NCBI RefSeq assembly: GCF_014649655.1
Contig: NZ_BMTL01000001.1
Coordinates: 1 to 64,000, forward strand
DNA length: 64,000 nucleotides
Source of the DNA: Streptomyces humidus
Lineage (GTDB): Bacteria > Actinomycetota > Actinomycetes > Streptomycetales > Streptomycetaceae
Reading direction: 5' to 3'
The notes beneath the pieces are model-generated. The model had not been told where the DNA came from. It made no database searches and saw only the letters and a program-made list of their open reading frames with translations. The position numbers were made by a program, and so were the translations under genes. Each line of letters opens with the position of its first letter. The stretch's first letter is position 1. This document shows, piece after piece, positions 7,656 to 15,834 of the stretch.

Positions 7656-8462
7656 TCAGTTCTTCTGACAGGTGGGGCACCAGAAGAGGTTGCGGGCGGC
7701 GAGGCCGGCGGTGCGGACGGCGTCGCCGCAGAGGTGGCACGGCTGGTGGGTGCGGCGGTAGACGTACACCTCACCGCCGTGGTCGTCGACGCGGGGCGCG
7801 CGGCCCATCGCCTCCGGGGTGTGCTGGGGGCGGACCGTGTCGATGCGGTTGGCGCGGACGCCGTCGCGCATGAGGGCGACGAGATCGGCCCAGATCGCGT
7901 CCCATTCGGCGGGCGTGACGGTCCGGCCCGCCCGGTAGGGGTCGATGCCGTGCCGGAAGAGGACCTCGGCGCGGTAGACGTTGCCCACGCCCGCGATGAC
8001 CTTCTGGTCCATGAGGAGCGCGGCGATCGTCGTACGGCTGCGGGAGACGCGGGCGTAGGCGCGTCGCGGGTCGGCGTCGGCGCGCAGCGGGTCGGGGCCG
8101 AGGCGGGCGTGCACGGCCTGCTTCTCGACGTCCGTGATCAGGGCGCAGGTGGTGGGGCCCCGGAGGTCCACGTAGGCGGTGGGGTCGGCCAGGCGGAGGC
8201 GGACCGTGTCGGTGGGCGGCGGGGCGGGGGCGTCGCCGAAGGCGACCTTGCCGAAGAGGCCGAGATGGATGTGGATCCACCGTTCGCCGCCGAAACCGAG
8301 GAAGAGGTGCTTGCCGTGCGCCTCGGTCCGGGTGAGCGGGGCACCGGTGAGGAGGGCGGCGGCGTCGGCGAACTTGCCCTGGGGGCTGGTCACCTGGAGG
8401 GGGCGGCCGGCGAAGCGGGCGTAGTCCTGTGCCAGCCGGTGGATGGTGTGCCCTTCTGGCAC
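7656..8462 (-). CDS. Fpg/Nei-family DNA glycosylase (268 aa)
   Basis: The product begins PEGHTIHRLA, so after Met removal Pro is the catalytic N-terminal nucleophile, followed by the conserved Glu, as in Nei-type base-excision glycosylases. The H2TH segment includes the conserved Asn in AGVGNVYRAEVLF. The C-terminal zinc finger has two Cys pairs, CHLC and CPTC, separated by 16 residues. These enzymes excise oxidised bases and nick the AP site. The start is a GTG preceded by GGAAAGGAA. It lies 142 bases downstream of rpiB on the same strand and may share its transcript. Confidence 0.92.
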   Translation of the reverse strand: MPEGHTIHRLAQDYARFAGRPLQVTSPQGKFADAAALLTGAPLTRTEAHGKHLFLGFGGERWIHIHLGLFGKVAFGDAPAPPPTDTVRLRLADPTAYVDLRGPTTCALITDVEKQAVHARLGPDPLRADADPRRAYARVSRSRTTIAALLMDQKVIAGVGNVYRAEVLFRHGIDPYRAGRTVTPAEWDAIWADLVALMRDGVRANRIDTVRPQHTPEAMGRAPRVDDHGGEVYVYRRTHQPCHLCGDAVRTAGLAARNLFWCPTCQKN

Positions 8463-8581
8463 CGGCGCGTTCCTTTCCTCACCGCTCGCCCGCTCGCGCG
8501 CCCGATCCGGGCGGGCGGCCCCGCGTCGGGCTCCGGCCGCCTCGCGGGGGCGGCCGGGGCCCCGGGTCCGGGTGCTGGGGC

Positions 8582-8616
8582 CCGGGTTACTGCTGGGGTC
8601 CGGGTTACTGCTGGGG
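8582..8616 (-). repeat. Tandem duplication of 18 bp spanning the rpiB stop codon
   Basis: The block ccgggttactgctgggg occurs twice head to tail (8582-8598 and 8600-8616). On the coding strand each copy contains CCCAGCAGTAA, so each carries a Pro-Gln-Gln-stop end. The rpiB frame terminates in the first copy it meets; the second copy lies in the 3' untranslated region. Confidence 0.8.
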
Positions 8617-9090
8617 GTGGTGGGCGGGGATCTCCGGGAGGTCGCCCGTGGTCTCGTACGCCGAGAGCATGTCGATGCGGCGGATGTGCCGCTCGTCCTC
8701 GGAGAACGGGGTGGCCAGGAACGTCTCGACGAACTTGGTCGCCTCGTCCTGGGTGTGCATGCGGGCGCCGACCGCGACGACGTTGGCGTTGTTGTGCTGA
8801 CGGCCCAGGGAAGCGGTCTCCTCGCTCCAGGCCAGGGCGGCACGGACGCCCTTCACCTTGTTCGCCGCGATCTGCTCGCCGTTGCCGGAGCCGCCGATGA
8901 CGACGCCGAGGGCCTCGGGGTCCGCGGCCGTCCTCTCCGCGGCGCGGAGGCAGAACGGCGGGTAGTCGTCCTGGGCGTCGTAGATGTGCGGCCCGCAGTC
9001 GACCGGGTCGTGGCCCGCCGCCCTGAGCCATTCGACGAGGTGATTCTTGAGTTCGAAGCCGGCATGGTCCGAGCCGAGATACACGCGCAT
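8605..9090 (-). CDS. rpiB: Ribose-5-phosphate isomerase B (161 aa)
   Basis: The product interconverts ribose 5-phosphate and ribulose 5-phosphate in the pentose phosphate pathway. The start MRVYLGSDHAGFELK carries the family's phosphate-binding GSDHAG motif. VVIGGSGNGEQIAANK (about residues 68-83) matches the RpiB active-site loop, with Ser in the place occupied by Cys in some RpiB enzymes, as is usual in actinobacterial members. HNNANVVAVGAR is also conserved. Length is normal. The ATG start is chosen because all family motifs follow it directly. Confidence 0.94.
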   Translation of the reverse strand: MRVYLGSDHAGFELKNHLVEWLRAAGHDPVDCGPHIYDAQDDYPPFCLRAAERTAADPEALGVVIGGSGNGEQIAANKVKGVRAALAWSEETASLGRQHNNANVVAVGARMHTQDEATKFVETFLATPFSEDERHIRRIDMLSAYETTGDLPEIPAHHPQQ

Positions 9091-9156
9091 GGGATGAGTG
9101 TGACACGCGCGGCGCGGGGTAGCAGCGGCGGGTGCCGCGTCCATAAAGCCTGCACA

Positions 9157-9168
9157 GTTCCATGGAAC
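9157..9168. promoter_or_regulatory. 12-bp perfect palindrome between rpiB and the permease gene
   Basis: The sequence gttccatggaac reads the same on both strands. It sits in the 215-bp divergent region between rpiB (minus) and the permease gene (plus). A second imperfect inverted element (gattcagaatc) lies about 20 bases downstream. Either could be an operator, but no regulator can be named. Confidence 0.3.
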
Positions 9169-9305
9169 CTCAGGAAAACCTCAAGTAACGATTCAGAATC
9201 AGAGGTTCCCGAATTCATTCACCTCGGATTCACTGGACCGGCTCGTAGGCCCTCCCCACGCACGACGCATCAGATCCCCCACGCGGCGCAAAGGAAGACC
9301 CCCAC

Positions 9306-10829
9306 ATGACTACGCAGCCGACCCTCTCCAAGGCCGAACACGGCCCTGGAGCCCCCGGAGAGAACGGTTCCGGGCTTCAGGCAGGTCTCAAGAACCGGCA
9401 TCTTTCGATGATCGCCATCGGCGGCGTGATCGGCGCGGGACTCTTCGTCGGATCCAGTTCGGGAATCGCCACCGCGGGACCGGGCATTCTGCTGTCCTAC
9501 GCTCTCGTCGGCACACTCGTGGTGCTGGTGATGCGGATGCTCGGGGAGATGTCCGCGGCCAATCCGACCTCCGGCTCGTTCTCCGCACACGCCGACCGGG
9601 CGCTCGGACGCTGGGCCGGCTTCTCCATCGGCTGGCTGTACTGGTTCTTCTGGGTCGTCGTGCTGGCGGTGGAGGCCACCGCCGGCGCCAAGATCCTCGA
9701 AGGATGGGTCCCCGCGGTGCCGCAGTGGGGATGGGCCCTCATCGTGATGGTGGTGCTGACGGCCACCAACCTCGTCTCCGTCGGCTCCTACGGCGAGTTC
9801 GAGTTCTGGTTCGCGGGCATCAAGGTCGTCGCCATCGGCGCGTTCATCGTCGTGGGCGGACTCGCCGTCTTCGGCGTGCTGCCCGGCGTCGACAGCGACA
9901 AGGCGGGCCTGGGCAACCTCACCGGCCACGGCGGCTTCCTGCCCAACGGACCCGGCGCCGTCCTCACCGGCGTGCTGCTCGTCGTCTTCTCCTTCATGGG
10001 CAGCGAGATCGCGACCCTGGCGGCCGGCGAGTCGGAGAACCCGCAGCGGGCCGTGACCAAGTCGACCAACAGCATCATCTGGCGGATCGGCGTCTTCTAC
10101 CTCGGCTCGATCTTCATCGTCGTCACGCTGCTGCCCTGGAACGACCCGTCCATCAAGGGCCAGGGCTCCTACGTCGCCGCCCTGAACTCCCTGGGCATCG
10201 CGCACGCCGGCCAGATCATGAACTTCATCGTCCTGACGTCGGTGCTCTCCTGCCTCAACTCCGGGCTCTACACGGCCTCCCGCATGGCGTTCTCGCTCGG
10301 TGAGCGGGGCGACGCGCCGAAGGCCTTCGCCCGGACGACGAACCGGGGCGTCCCGCTCGCGGCGATCGTCTCCTCCGTGGTCTTCGGGTTCGTCGCCGTC
10401 TTCTTCAACTACCGCTTCCCCGACTCCGTCTTCCTCTTCCTCGTGAACTCCAGCGGAGCCGTGGCCCTGTTCGTCTGGCTGGTCATCTGCTTCTCGCAGC
10501 TGCGGATGCGCAAGATCATCCAGGCCGAGGCGCCGGAGAAGCTGGTCGTGAAGATGTGGCTGTACCCGTACCTGACATGGGCCACCGCCGCGCTGATCGT
10601 CTTCGTGCTCGGTTACATGCTGACCGACACCGAGGGCGAGAGCAGCGGGCGGACGACGGTGCTGCTGTCGCTCCTCGTCGCGGCGGTCGTGGTCGCCGTC
10701 GCCGTCGCAAGGCAGTGGAAATCCCGCCGCCCGGGCCCGGTCGCCGCGGCAGCCGCGACCGGTGCCGATACCGATGCCGGTGGCCGTGCCGCCGCCGGCC
10801 CCGAGGCGCAGGCGGAGACCGGGGTGTGA
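9306..10829 (+). CDS. Amino-acid permease (APC superfamily, AAT/GabP type, 507 aa)
   Basis: This is a twelve-helix transporter. The first helix carries MIAIGGVIGAGLFVGSSSG, the Gly-rich signature of the amino-acid transporter family. The helix 6 region has FSFMGSEIATLAAGESENP, and SRMAFSLGERGDAPKAF lies after helix 8. This is the GabP/aromatic/proline permease pattern, with proton-coupled uptake of amino acids or GABA. Specificity cannot be read from sequence. The C-terminal 60 residues are Ala/Gly-rich and probably disordered. An AAGGAAG ribosome site precedes the ATG, and a strong terminator follows the gene. Confidence 0.9.
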   Translation: MTTQPTLSKAEHGPGAPGENGSGLQAGLKNRHLSMIAIGGVIGAGLFVGSSSGIATAGPGILLSYALVGTLVVLVMRMLGEMSAANPTSGSFSAHADRALGRWAGFSIGWLYWFFWVVVLAVEATAGAKILEGWVPAVPQWGWALIVMVVLTATNLVSVGSYGEFEFWFAGIKVVAIGAFIVVGGLAVFGVLPGVDSDKAGLGNLTGHGGFLPNGPGAVLTGVLLVVFSFMGSEIATLAAGESENPQRAVTKSTNSIIWRIGVFYLGSIFIVVTLLPWNDPSIKGQGSYVAALNSLGIAHAGQIMNFIVLTSVLSCLNSGLYTASRMAFSLGERGDAPKAFARTTNRGVPLAAIVSSVVFGFVAVFFNYRFPDSVFLFLVNSSGAVALFVWLVICFSQLRMRKIIQAEAPEKLVVKMWLYPYLTWATAALIVFVLGYMLTDTEGESSGRTTVLLSLLVAAVVVAVAVARQWKSRRPGPVAAAAATGADTDAGGRAAAGPEAQAETGV

Positions 10830-10869
10830 GTCCGTTCCTTCCCGGGCGAGCCGCTCCGGGCCGGACGAC

Positions 10870-10920
10870 AGAACAGAGGGGAAGCGGCCTCGCTCCGGCG
10901 GGCCGCTTCCCCTCTGTTCT
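10870..10920 (+). terminator. Strong bidirectional hairpin terminator
   Basis: A perfect 20-bp stem, agaacagaggggaagcggcc (10870-10889) against ggccgcttcccctctgttct (10901-10920), encloses an 11-base loop. It lies between the convergent permease and bioY genes and probably serves both strands. Confidence 0.85.
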
Positions 10921-10968
10921 GCATGCTGTTCCGCACTCACCGCCACCGCATGACGGTCGCCGTGGCGG

Positions 10969-11574
10969 TCACCGCCGGACGAGCTTCCAGGCGGTGGGCA
11001 GCAGGCCCATCGCCAGCACCGCCTTGAGGGCGTCACCGATCAGGAACGGAGTGAGGCCGGCCGCGACGGCGGCGGAGGCGGAGATGCCGGCCGCGTAGGC
11101 CAGGTACGGGACGCCGACGGCGTAGATGATCGCCTCGCCCAGCACCATCGTGCCCGCCGTGCGCAGCACGGACCGGTCGGCGCCGCGGCGGGCCAGGGCG
11201 CCCACGACGGCGGTCGCGAGGATCATGCCGAGGATGTAGCCGAAGGAGACGCCGACGCCCGAGGTCCCCTCGGCGAACCAGGGCACACCCGCGAGACCGG
11301 CCAGTGCGTACACGGCGAGCGCGGAGACGCCGCGGCGGGCGCCCAGGGTCGTGCCGACGAGCAGCGCGGCGAAGGTCTGGCCGGTCACCGGGACCGGGGT
11401 GCCGGGGACGGGGACGGCGATCTGGGCCGCGAGGCCGGTCAGCGCGGCGCCGCCGAGCACGAGCGCGACGTCCCGGACACGAGCGGCGGCCCCGCCCGCG
11501 CGGAGCGTGGGGGAAGGGAGCAGGTCGGCGAGGACCTGTCCGGGACGGGCGGGGGTGACGGCGGCCGTGCTCAT
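10969..11574 (-). CDS. bioY: Biotin transporter S-component BioY (201 aa)
   Basis: BioY is the biotin-binding membrane subunit of an energy-coupling-factor transporter. About six helices are visible. The conserved PVTGQTFAALLVGTTLG stretch, the YALAGLAGVPWFA motif and the FGYILGM segment are diagnostic. No ECF ATPase (EcfA) or EcfT gene is adjacent, so it either works alone or uses a shared module encoded elsewhere. The start is the ATG giving MSTAAVTP; a longer frame exists but adds an uncharacteristic polar stretch. Confidence 0.92.
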   Translation of the reverse strand: MSTAAVTPARPGQVLADLLPSPTLRAGGAAARVRDVALVLGGAALTGLAAQIAVPVPGTPVPVTGQTFAALLVGTTLGARRGVSALAVYALAGLAGVPWFAEGTSGVGVSFGYILGMILATAVVGALARRGADRSVLRTAGTMVLGEAIIYAVGVPYLAYAAGISASAAVAAGLTPFLIGDALKAVLAMGLLPTAWKLVRR

Positions 11575-11835
11575 GGGGACTCCGCGGAGATCGAACGGAT
11601 CGGGACACGGCGACGCTATCCCAGCGGAGTCCGCGCGATCACCGTCAGCGATCGACAAACGGGCGATCAGGGACTTGGTGGGCTTCGGACAAAGCGTGGG
11701 GGTGACACCCGGTACGGGGTGACGCCGGTCACTGAGGTGAGGTGGTACGCGCTACACGGGCGCCCTGTGCGCTCTCTGTAGGATCCCGCCAATCGAGCGG
11801 GACGACGGCGTCCCCGGCGACCGGCGGCCCGACCC

Positions 11836-11895
11836 GGTCCCGCCCGGTCCGGTCCCGCCCGGTCCGGTCCCGCCCGGTCCGGTCCCGGTCGGTCC
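11836..11895 (+). repeat. Tandem 15-bp repeat, four units
   Basis: The unit ggtcccgcccggtcc occurs three times exactly (11836-11880), followed by a fourth variant copy, ggtcccggtcggtcc. It lies in non-coding DNA upstream of bioY. Confidence 0.9.
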
Positions 11896-12041
11896 GGCGG
11901 CGACGGTGCGCCGCAGGCCGGCCCGCCCCTCCGGCCCCCGGCCTCTCCCCCGGGCCGTCCCCCACCCCCGGGCCTTCCTCGTCGCTCTCCTGAGGCTCTC
12001 GCGTGCACGCCGCGCGGGCCTCTTTGCCGCCCGCACGCACA

Positions 12042-12056
12042 TGCAAGTAACTTGCA
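12042..12056. promoter_or_regulatory. 15-bp palindrome, possible operator
   Basis: tgcaag-taa-cttgca forms two 6-base arms around a 3-base centre, in an A/T-richer patch of otherwise very GC-rich DNA. The size and symmetry fit a TetR- or MarR-type repressor site, but no adjacent regulator or downstream gene is apparent. Confidence 0.4.
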
Positions 12057-12142
12057 ATAAGTGCCACGCCCGCACGGGCCTGCGCGCGATGTCCTGCCTC
12101 GTGATCGGCTTCTCACCTTCGCACGGCGGGCGGAACGAGGAG

Positions 12143-12173
12143 AGCCCCCGTGAGGACGTGACTCACGGGGGCT
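12143..12173 (-). terminator. Hairpin terminator downstream of the DsbA-like gene
   Basis: A perfect 12-bp stem, agcccccgtgag (12143-12154) against ctcacgggggct (12162-12173), has a 7-base loop. It lies 70 bases past the stop codon of the minus-strand gene at 12243. Confidence 0.8.
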
Positions 12174-12242
12174 TTCCGGTGGACGACCAGGCCTGCCAGG
12201 AACACCGGGCCCTTCGACGGGGCCCGCGGCGGACCCGGCCCG

Positions 12243-12884
12243 TCACAGGTTGCTGAAGTCCGGGCCCTTGCTGCGGCTGCGCTTGATCTCGTAGAAGCCG
12301 GGGACCGAGGCGACGGCCACGGTGCCGTCCCACAGACGGGCGGCCTCCTCGCCCTTGGGCGCCGGGGTGACCACCGGGCCGAAGAACGCGATCTGCTCGC
12401 CGTCCGGACCGGGCACGGCGATGACGGGGGTGCCGACGTCCTGGCCGACCTTCTCGATGCCCTCTTTGTGCGAGGCGCGCAGCTCGGCGTCGAACTCGAA
12501 GTCCTCCTGGCCGGCGTAGTCGATCAGGTCGGCGGGCAGGCCGGCGTCGGCGAGCCCGCCGGCGATGGCCTCCATGGGCGCCTCGCCCTTGTTGTGAATA
12601 CGGGTGCCGAGCGCGGTGTAGAGCGGACCGAGGACGTCCGCGCCGTGCTTCTGCGCGGCGGCCGCCACCACCCGGACCGGCCCCCACGCCCTGTTCTCCA
12701 GGAAGTCCCGGTAGTCCTCGGGCAGCTCCTCCAGACGGTCCTCGTTGAGGACGGCGAGGCTCATCAGATGCCAGCGGACCTCGATGTCACGGACCTTCTC
12801 CACTTCCAGCACCCAGCGCGACGTCATCCAGGCCCAGGGGCACGACGGGTCGAACCAGAAGTCGACGGGGGTCTTGTCCGGCAT
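12243..12884 (-). CDS. DsbA-family reductase, mycothiol-dependent nitroreductase (Rv2466c) type, with a one-cysteine active site
   Basis: The full length (213 aa) aligns by eye with mycobacterial Rv2466c, a mycothiol-dependent reductase of the thioredoxin/DsbA fold. Shared blocks include DFWFDPSCPW, SRWVLEVEKVRDIEV, AWGPVRV, LADAGLP, DVGTPVI and AFFGPVV. The canonical CPWC active site is here CPWA (residues 15-18), leaving a single thiol. Known monothiol members react through a mixed disulfide with mycothiol, so activity is plausible without the second Cys. A SigR-like promoter lies upstream, fitting induction by thiol stress. It has its own terminator and is divergent from pepN. Confidence 0.85.
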   Translation of the reverse strand: MPDKTPVDFWFDPSCPWAWMTSRWVLEVEKVRDIEVRWHLMSLAVLNEDRLEELPEDYRDFLENRAWGPVRVVAAAAQKHGADVLGPLYTALGTRIHNKGEAPMEAIAGGLADAGLPADLIDYAGQEDFEFDAELRASHKEGIEKVGQDVGTPVIAVPGPDGEQIAFFGPVVTPAPKGEEAARLWDGTVAVASVPGFYEIKRSRSKGPDFSNL

Positions 12885-12927
12885 GTCTCTCCTCGGAGAT
12901 CCTCAGCAGATAGGGCTTCCCCCACTC

Positions 12928-12954
12928 AACGCCACGGTCCGTGCCGCGCATTCC
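12928..12954 (-). promoter_or_regulatory. SigR-type (thiol-oxidative stress) promoter
   Basis: Read on the minus strand, GGAAT (12950-12954) is followed after 19 bases by GTT (12928-12930). This matches the published SigR/SigH consensus GGAAT-N18/19-GTT. It is 44-70 bases upstream of the start codon of the DsbA-like gene, and mycobacterial Rv2466c is known to be under the orthologous SigH. Confidence 0.6.
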
Positions 12955-13037
12955 CTGCTGCCCCATGTCAGGGGCGCATGGCAGGATCGCTCCTGTCCAC
13001 AGCACGCATGCGCTGACGCAGTGAGGGAGTACCGCCC

Positions 13038-15629
13038 GTGCCCGGTGAGAACCTGTCCCGCGACGAGGCCCGGGAGCGGGCCGCCCTGCTGTCCGTCGAC
13101 GGGTACGACGTGTCCCTCGACGTCCGCTCGGCAGTGGGCGACCGGGCCGCGGAGGCGGAGCCGCGCACCTTCCGGTCGGTCACCACCGTGCGCTTCCGCT
13201 GCAACGAGCCCGGCGCGTCCAGCTTCGCCGACCTTCTCGCGCCGAGCGTGACGGCGGTGTCCCTCAACGGCCGCGACCTCGACCCGAGTGAGGTCTTCGA
13301 CGGCTCCCGGATCCTGCTGGAGGACCTGGCCGCGGAGAACGAGCTGATCGTCGACGCGCGTTGCGCCTACTCCCGCACCGGCGAGGGCCTGCACCGTTTC
13401 GTCGACCCGGAGGACGGCGAGGTCTACCTCTACACCCAGTACGAGCCGGCCGACTCGCGCCGAGTGTTCGCGGGCTTCGAGCAGCCCGACCTGAAGGCCC
13501 CGTTCCGCTTCGAGGTGCGCGCGCCCGAGGAGTGGACGGTGTGGAGCAACGGAGTCGGCGAACGCACCGACGGGGTCTGGCGGTTCGCGGAGACCAAGCC
13601 GATCTCGACCTACATCACCTGTGTCGTGGCCGGCCCCTACCACCACGTGACCGACGTCTACACGCGCGACCTGGGCGACGGCGCGACCCTGGAGATCCCG
13701 CTCGGCGCGATGTGCCGCAAGGGTCTGGCCCCCTACTTCGACGCCGACGACGTCTTCCTGATCACCAAGCAGGGCCTGGACTTCTTCCACGACCACTTCG
13801 ACTACCCGTACCCCTTCGGGAAGTACGACCAGGCGTTCGTGCCCGAGTACAACCTCGGCGCGATGGAGAACCCGGGCCTGGTGACCTTCCGCGAGGAGTA
13901 CGTCTTCCGCGGGAAGGTGACGCGGGCGTCCTACGAGGCGCGGGCGACCGTCATCCTGCACGAGATGGCGCACATGTGGTTCGGCGACCTGGTCACCATG
14001 GTGTGGTGGGACGACCTGTGGCTGAAGGAGTCCTTCGCGGACTTCATGGGGACGTTCGCGAACGTCGGCGCCACCCGCTTCTCCGACGCCTGGATCACCT
14101 TCGCCAACCGCCGCAAGGCCTGGGCCTACCGCGCCGACCAGCTCCCCTCCACGCACCCGATCACCGCCGACATCCGCGACCTTCAGGACGCCAAGCTCAA
14201 CTTCGACGGCATCACCTACGCCAAGGGCGCCAGCGTGCTGAAGCAGCTGGTGGCGTACGTCGGCCAGGACGCGTTCCTGGAGGGCGCCCGGCGCTACTTC
14301 AAGCGGCACGCGTACGGCAACACGCGCCTCGGCGACCTGCTGTCGGTGCTCGCCGAGACCAGCGGCCGGGACATGGCCGGCTGGTCTCGGTCGTGGCTGC
14401 AGACGGCGGGCGTGAACTCGCTGACCCCGCAGGTGCTGCTGGACCCGCAGGGCCGGATCGACGAGCTCGCGGTGCTCCAGGAGGCGGCCGAGACGCATCC
14501 CGAGCTGCGGCCGCACCGGGTGGCGATCGGCCTGTACCGCCGGGAGGGCGACCGTGTCGTGCGGTACGCACGCACCGAGACGGACGTCGACGGCCCGCGC
14601 ACGGTGGTCACGGAGCTGGCCGGGGCACAGGCTCCCGACCTGGTGCTGGTCAACGACGACGACCTCACCTACTGCAAGATCCGTTTCGACGAGACCTCGC
14701 TGGCCACGCTGCGCGAGCAACTGGGCGGCCTGACCGACCCGCTGGCCCGCGCGCTGTGCTGGTCGGCGCTGTGGAACCTGACCCGCGACGCCCTGCTGCC
14801 CGCGTCCGACTTCGTGGACCTGGTGACGCGTTTCGCGCACCGCGAGTCCGACATCGGCGTCCTGCAGATGCTGCACGCCTGGGCGGACTCGGCCCTCGTG
14901 CACTACGCGCCGCAGGTCTGGCGGCCGACGGGCGAGGAGGCGCTGGCCCGGATCGCCGTGCGCGATCTCCGGGCGGCCGAGCCGGGCAGCGGGCACCAGT
15001 TGGCCTGGGCGCGCTTCTTCGCGTCGGTCGCGTCGTCCGCGGCGGATCTGGAACTGCTGCAGGCTCTGCTGGACGGCACCGCGAAGATCGACGGCCTGGA
15101 GGTGGACCAGGAGCTGCGCTGGGCGTTCCTGGAGCCGCTCGCGGCGCACGGCGTGGCGGACGAGTCGGCACTGGCGGCCGAACTGGCCCGTGACGACACC
15201 GCGTCCGGCAAGCGCCATCAGGTCCGCTGCCTGGCAGCCCGTCCGTCGGCGGCCGTCAAGGCGCAGGCGTGGGCCCAGCTGATGGAGTCGGACACGCTGT
15301 CCAACGCGATGGAGGAGGCGACGATCGCGGGATTCGCGCAGCCCTCGCAGCGGGAGCTGCTCGCGCCGTACGCGCAGAAGTACTTCGCCGCGATCGAGCG
15401 GATCTGGGCCGAGCGGTCCATCCAGAGCGCGATGAACGTCGTCAAGGGCCTGTTCCCCTCGCTCCAGGACTCGCCGCAGACGCTTGCGGCGACGGACGCC
15501 TGGCTTGCGGCGCACGAGTCGGCGGCCCCGGCGCTGCGGCGGCTGGTGCTCGAGGCGCGGGACGACCTGGCGCGGTCGCTGCGGGCGCAGGCGTTCGGCG
15601 CGGAGGCCGCGGCCGCCCCGTCCGACTGA
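13038..15629 (+). CDS. pepN: Aminopeptidase N, M1 metallopeptidase (863 aa), paralogue 1
   Basis: This is a cytoplasmic zinc aminopeptidase that removes N-terminal residues from peptides. The exopeptidase motif GAMEN is at about residue 274. The zinc site HEMAHMWFGDLVTM begins at residue 308, with the third ligand Glu 19 residues later in WLKESFAD. The C-terminal ERAP1-like helical domain is full length. The GTG start follows GAGGGA. The enzyme is closely similar to the one at 25610, and both begin VPG-x-NL. The substitution KESFADFMG, in place of the commoner NESFATYTS, lies beside the third zinc ligand and may alter specificity. Confidence 0.93.
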   Translation: MPGENLSRDEARERAALLSVDGYDVSLDVRSAVGDRAAEAEPRTFRSVTTVRFRCNEPGASSFADLLAPSVTAVSLNGRDLDPSEVFDGSRILLEDLAAENELIVDARCAYSRTGEGLHRFVDPEDGEVYLYTQYEPADSRRVFAGFEQPDLKAPFRFEVRAPEEWTVWSNGVGERTDGVWRFAETKPISTYITCVVAGPYHHVTDVYTRDLGDGATLEIPLGAMCRKGLAPYFDADDVFLITKQGLDFFHDHFDYPYPFGKYDQAFVPEYNLGAMENPGLVTFREEYVFRGKVTRASYEARATVILHEMAHMWFGDLVTMVWWDDLWLKESFADFMGTFANVGATRFSDAWITFANRRKAWAYRADQLPSTHPITADIRDLQDAKLNFDGITYAKGASVLKQLVAYVGQDAFLEGARRYFKRHAYGNTRLGDLLSVLAETSGRDMAGWSRSWLQTAGVNSLTPQVLLDPQGRIDELAVLQEAAETHPELRPHRVAIGLYRREGDRVVRYARTETDVDGPRTVVTELAGAQAPDLVLVNDDDLTYCKIRFDETSLATLREQLGGLTDPLARALCWSALWNLTRDALLPASDFVDLVTRFAHRESDIGVLQMLHAWADSALVHYAPQVWRPTGEEALARIAVRDLRAAEPGSGHQLAWARFFASVASSAADLELLQALLDGTAKIDGLEVDQELRWAFLEPLAAHGVADESALAAELARDDTASGKRHQVRCLAARPSAAVKAQAWAQLMESDTLSNAMEEATIAGFAQPSQRELLAPYAQKYFAAIERIWAERSIQSAMNVVKGLFPSLQDSPQTLAATDAWLAAHESAAPALRRLVLEARDDLARSLRAQAFGAEAAAAPSD

Positions 15630-15688
15630 CCTTTGGCCATGAATTCCGCACACGGTCACCGTTACGGAATTCAGGCAATGGGACCCGT

Positions 15689-15725
15689 AACCCCTGGCTC
15701 CCCCGATCGGGACCAGGGGTTTTCG
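15689..15725 (+). terminator. Intrinsic terminator after pepN
   Basis: The stem aacccctgg (15689-15697) pairs with ccaggggtt (15713-15721), and the transcript runs into a short T-run (gggttttcg). An additional inverted repeat of gaattccg (15641-15648) and cggaattc (15665-15672) lies just before it. Confidence 0.75.
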
Positions 15726-15834
15726 CCGCCTACTCGGCATCCGAACACCCGTCCTTTAGGGCGAGCTTGTCCGGCTTTGTCGACGGGCGTGTAACAGCGG
15801 TTAGCGTGCCCGGCCGGCGCGGAATCCCCGTTGC

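Larger units (their letters stand above)
11575..12142. other. Long intergenic region without a supported gene
   Basis: About 570 bases separate the bioY start from the terminator of the next gene. The region holds a 15-bp tandem repeat and a 15-bp palindrome, listed separately. ORFs crossing it on the minus strand are Arg/Gly-rich repeats of the tandem unit and lack a convincing ribosome site, so I call no gene. It should contain the bioY promoter. Confidence 0.6.

Noticed and set aside
11667..12116. Minus-strand ORFs upstream of bioY (112-149 codons)
   Set aside because: They are mainly translations of the 15-bp tandem repeat (DRTGR units), begin at poorly placed GTG or ATG codons, and match no family.
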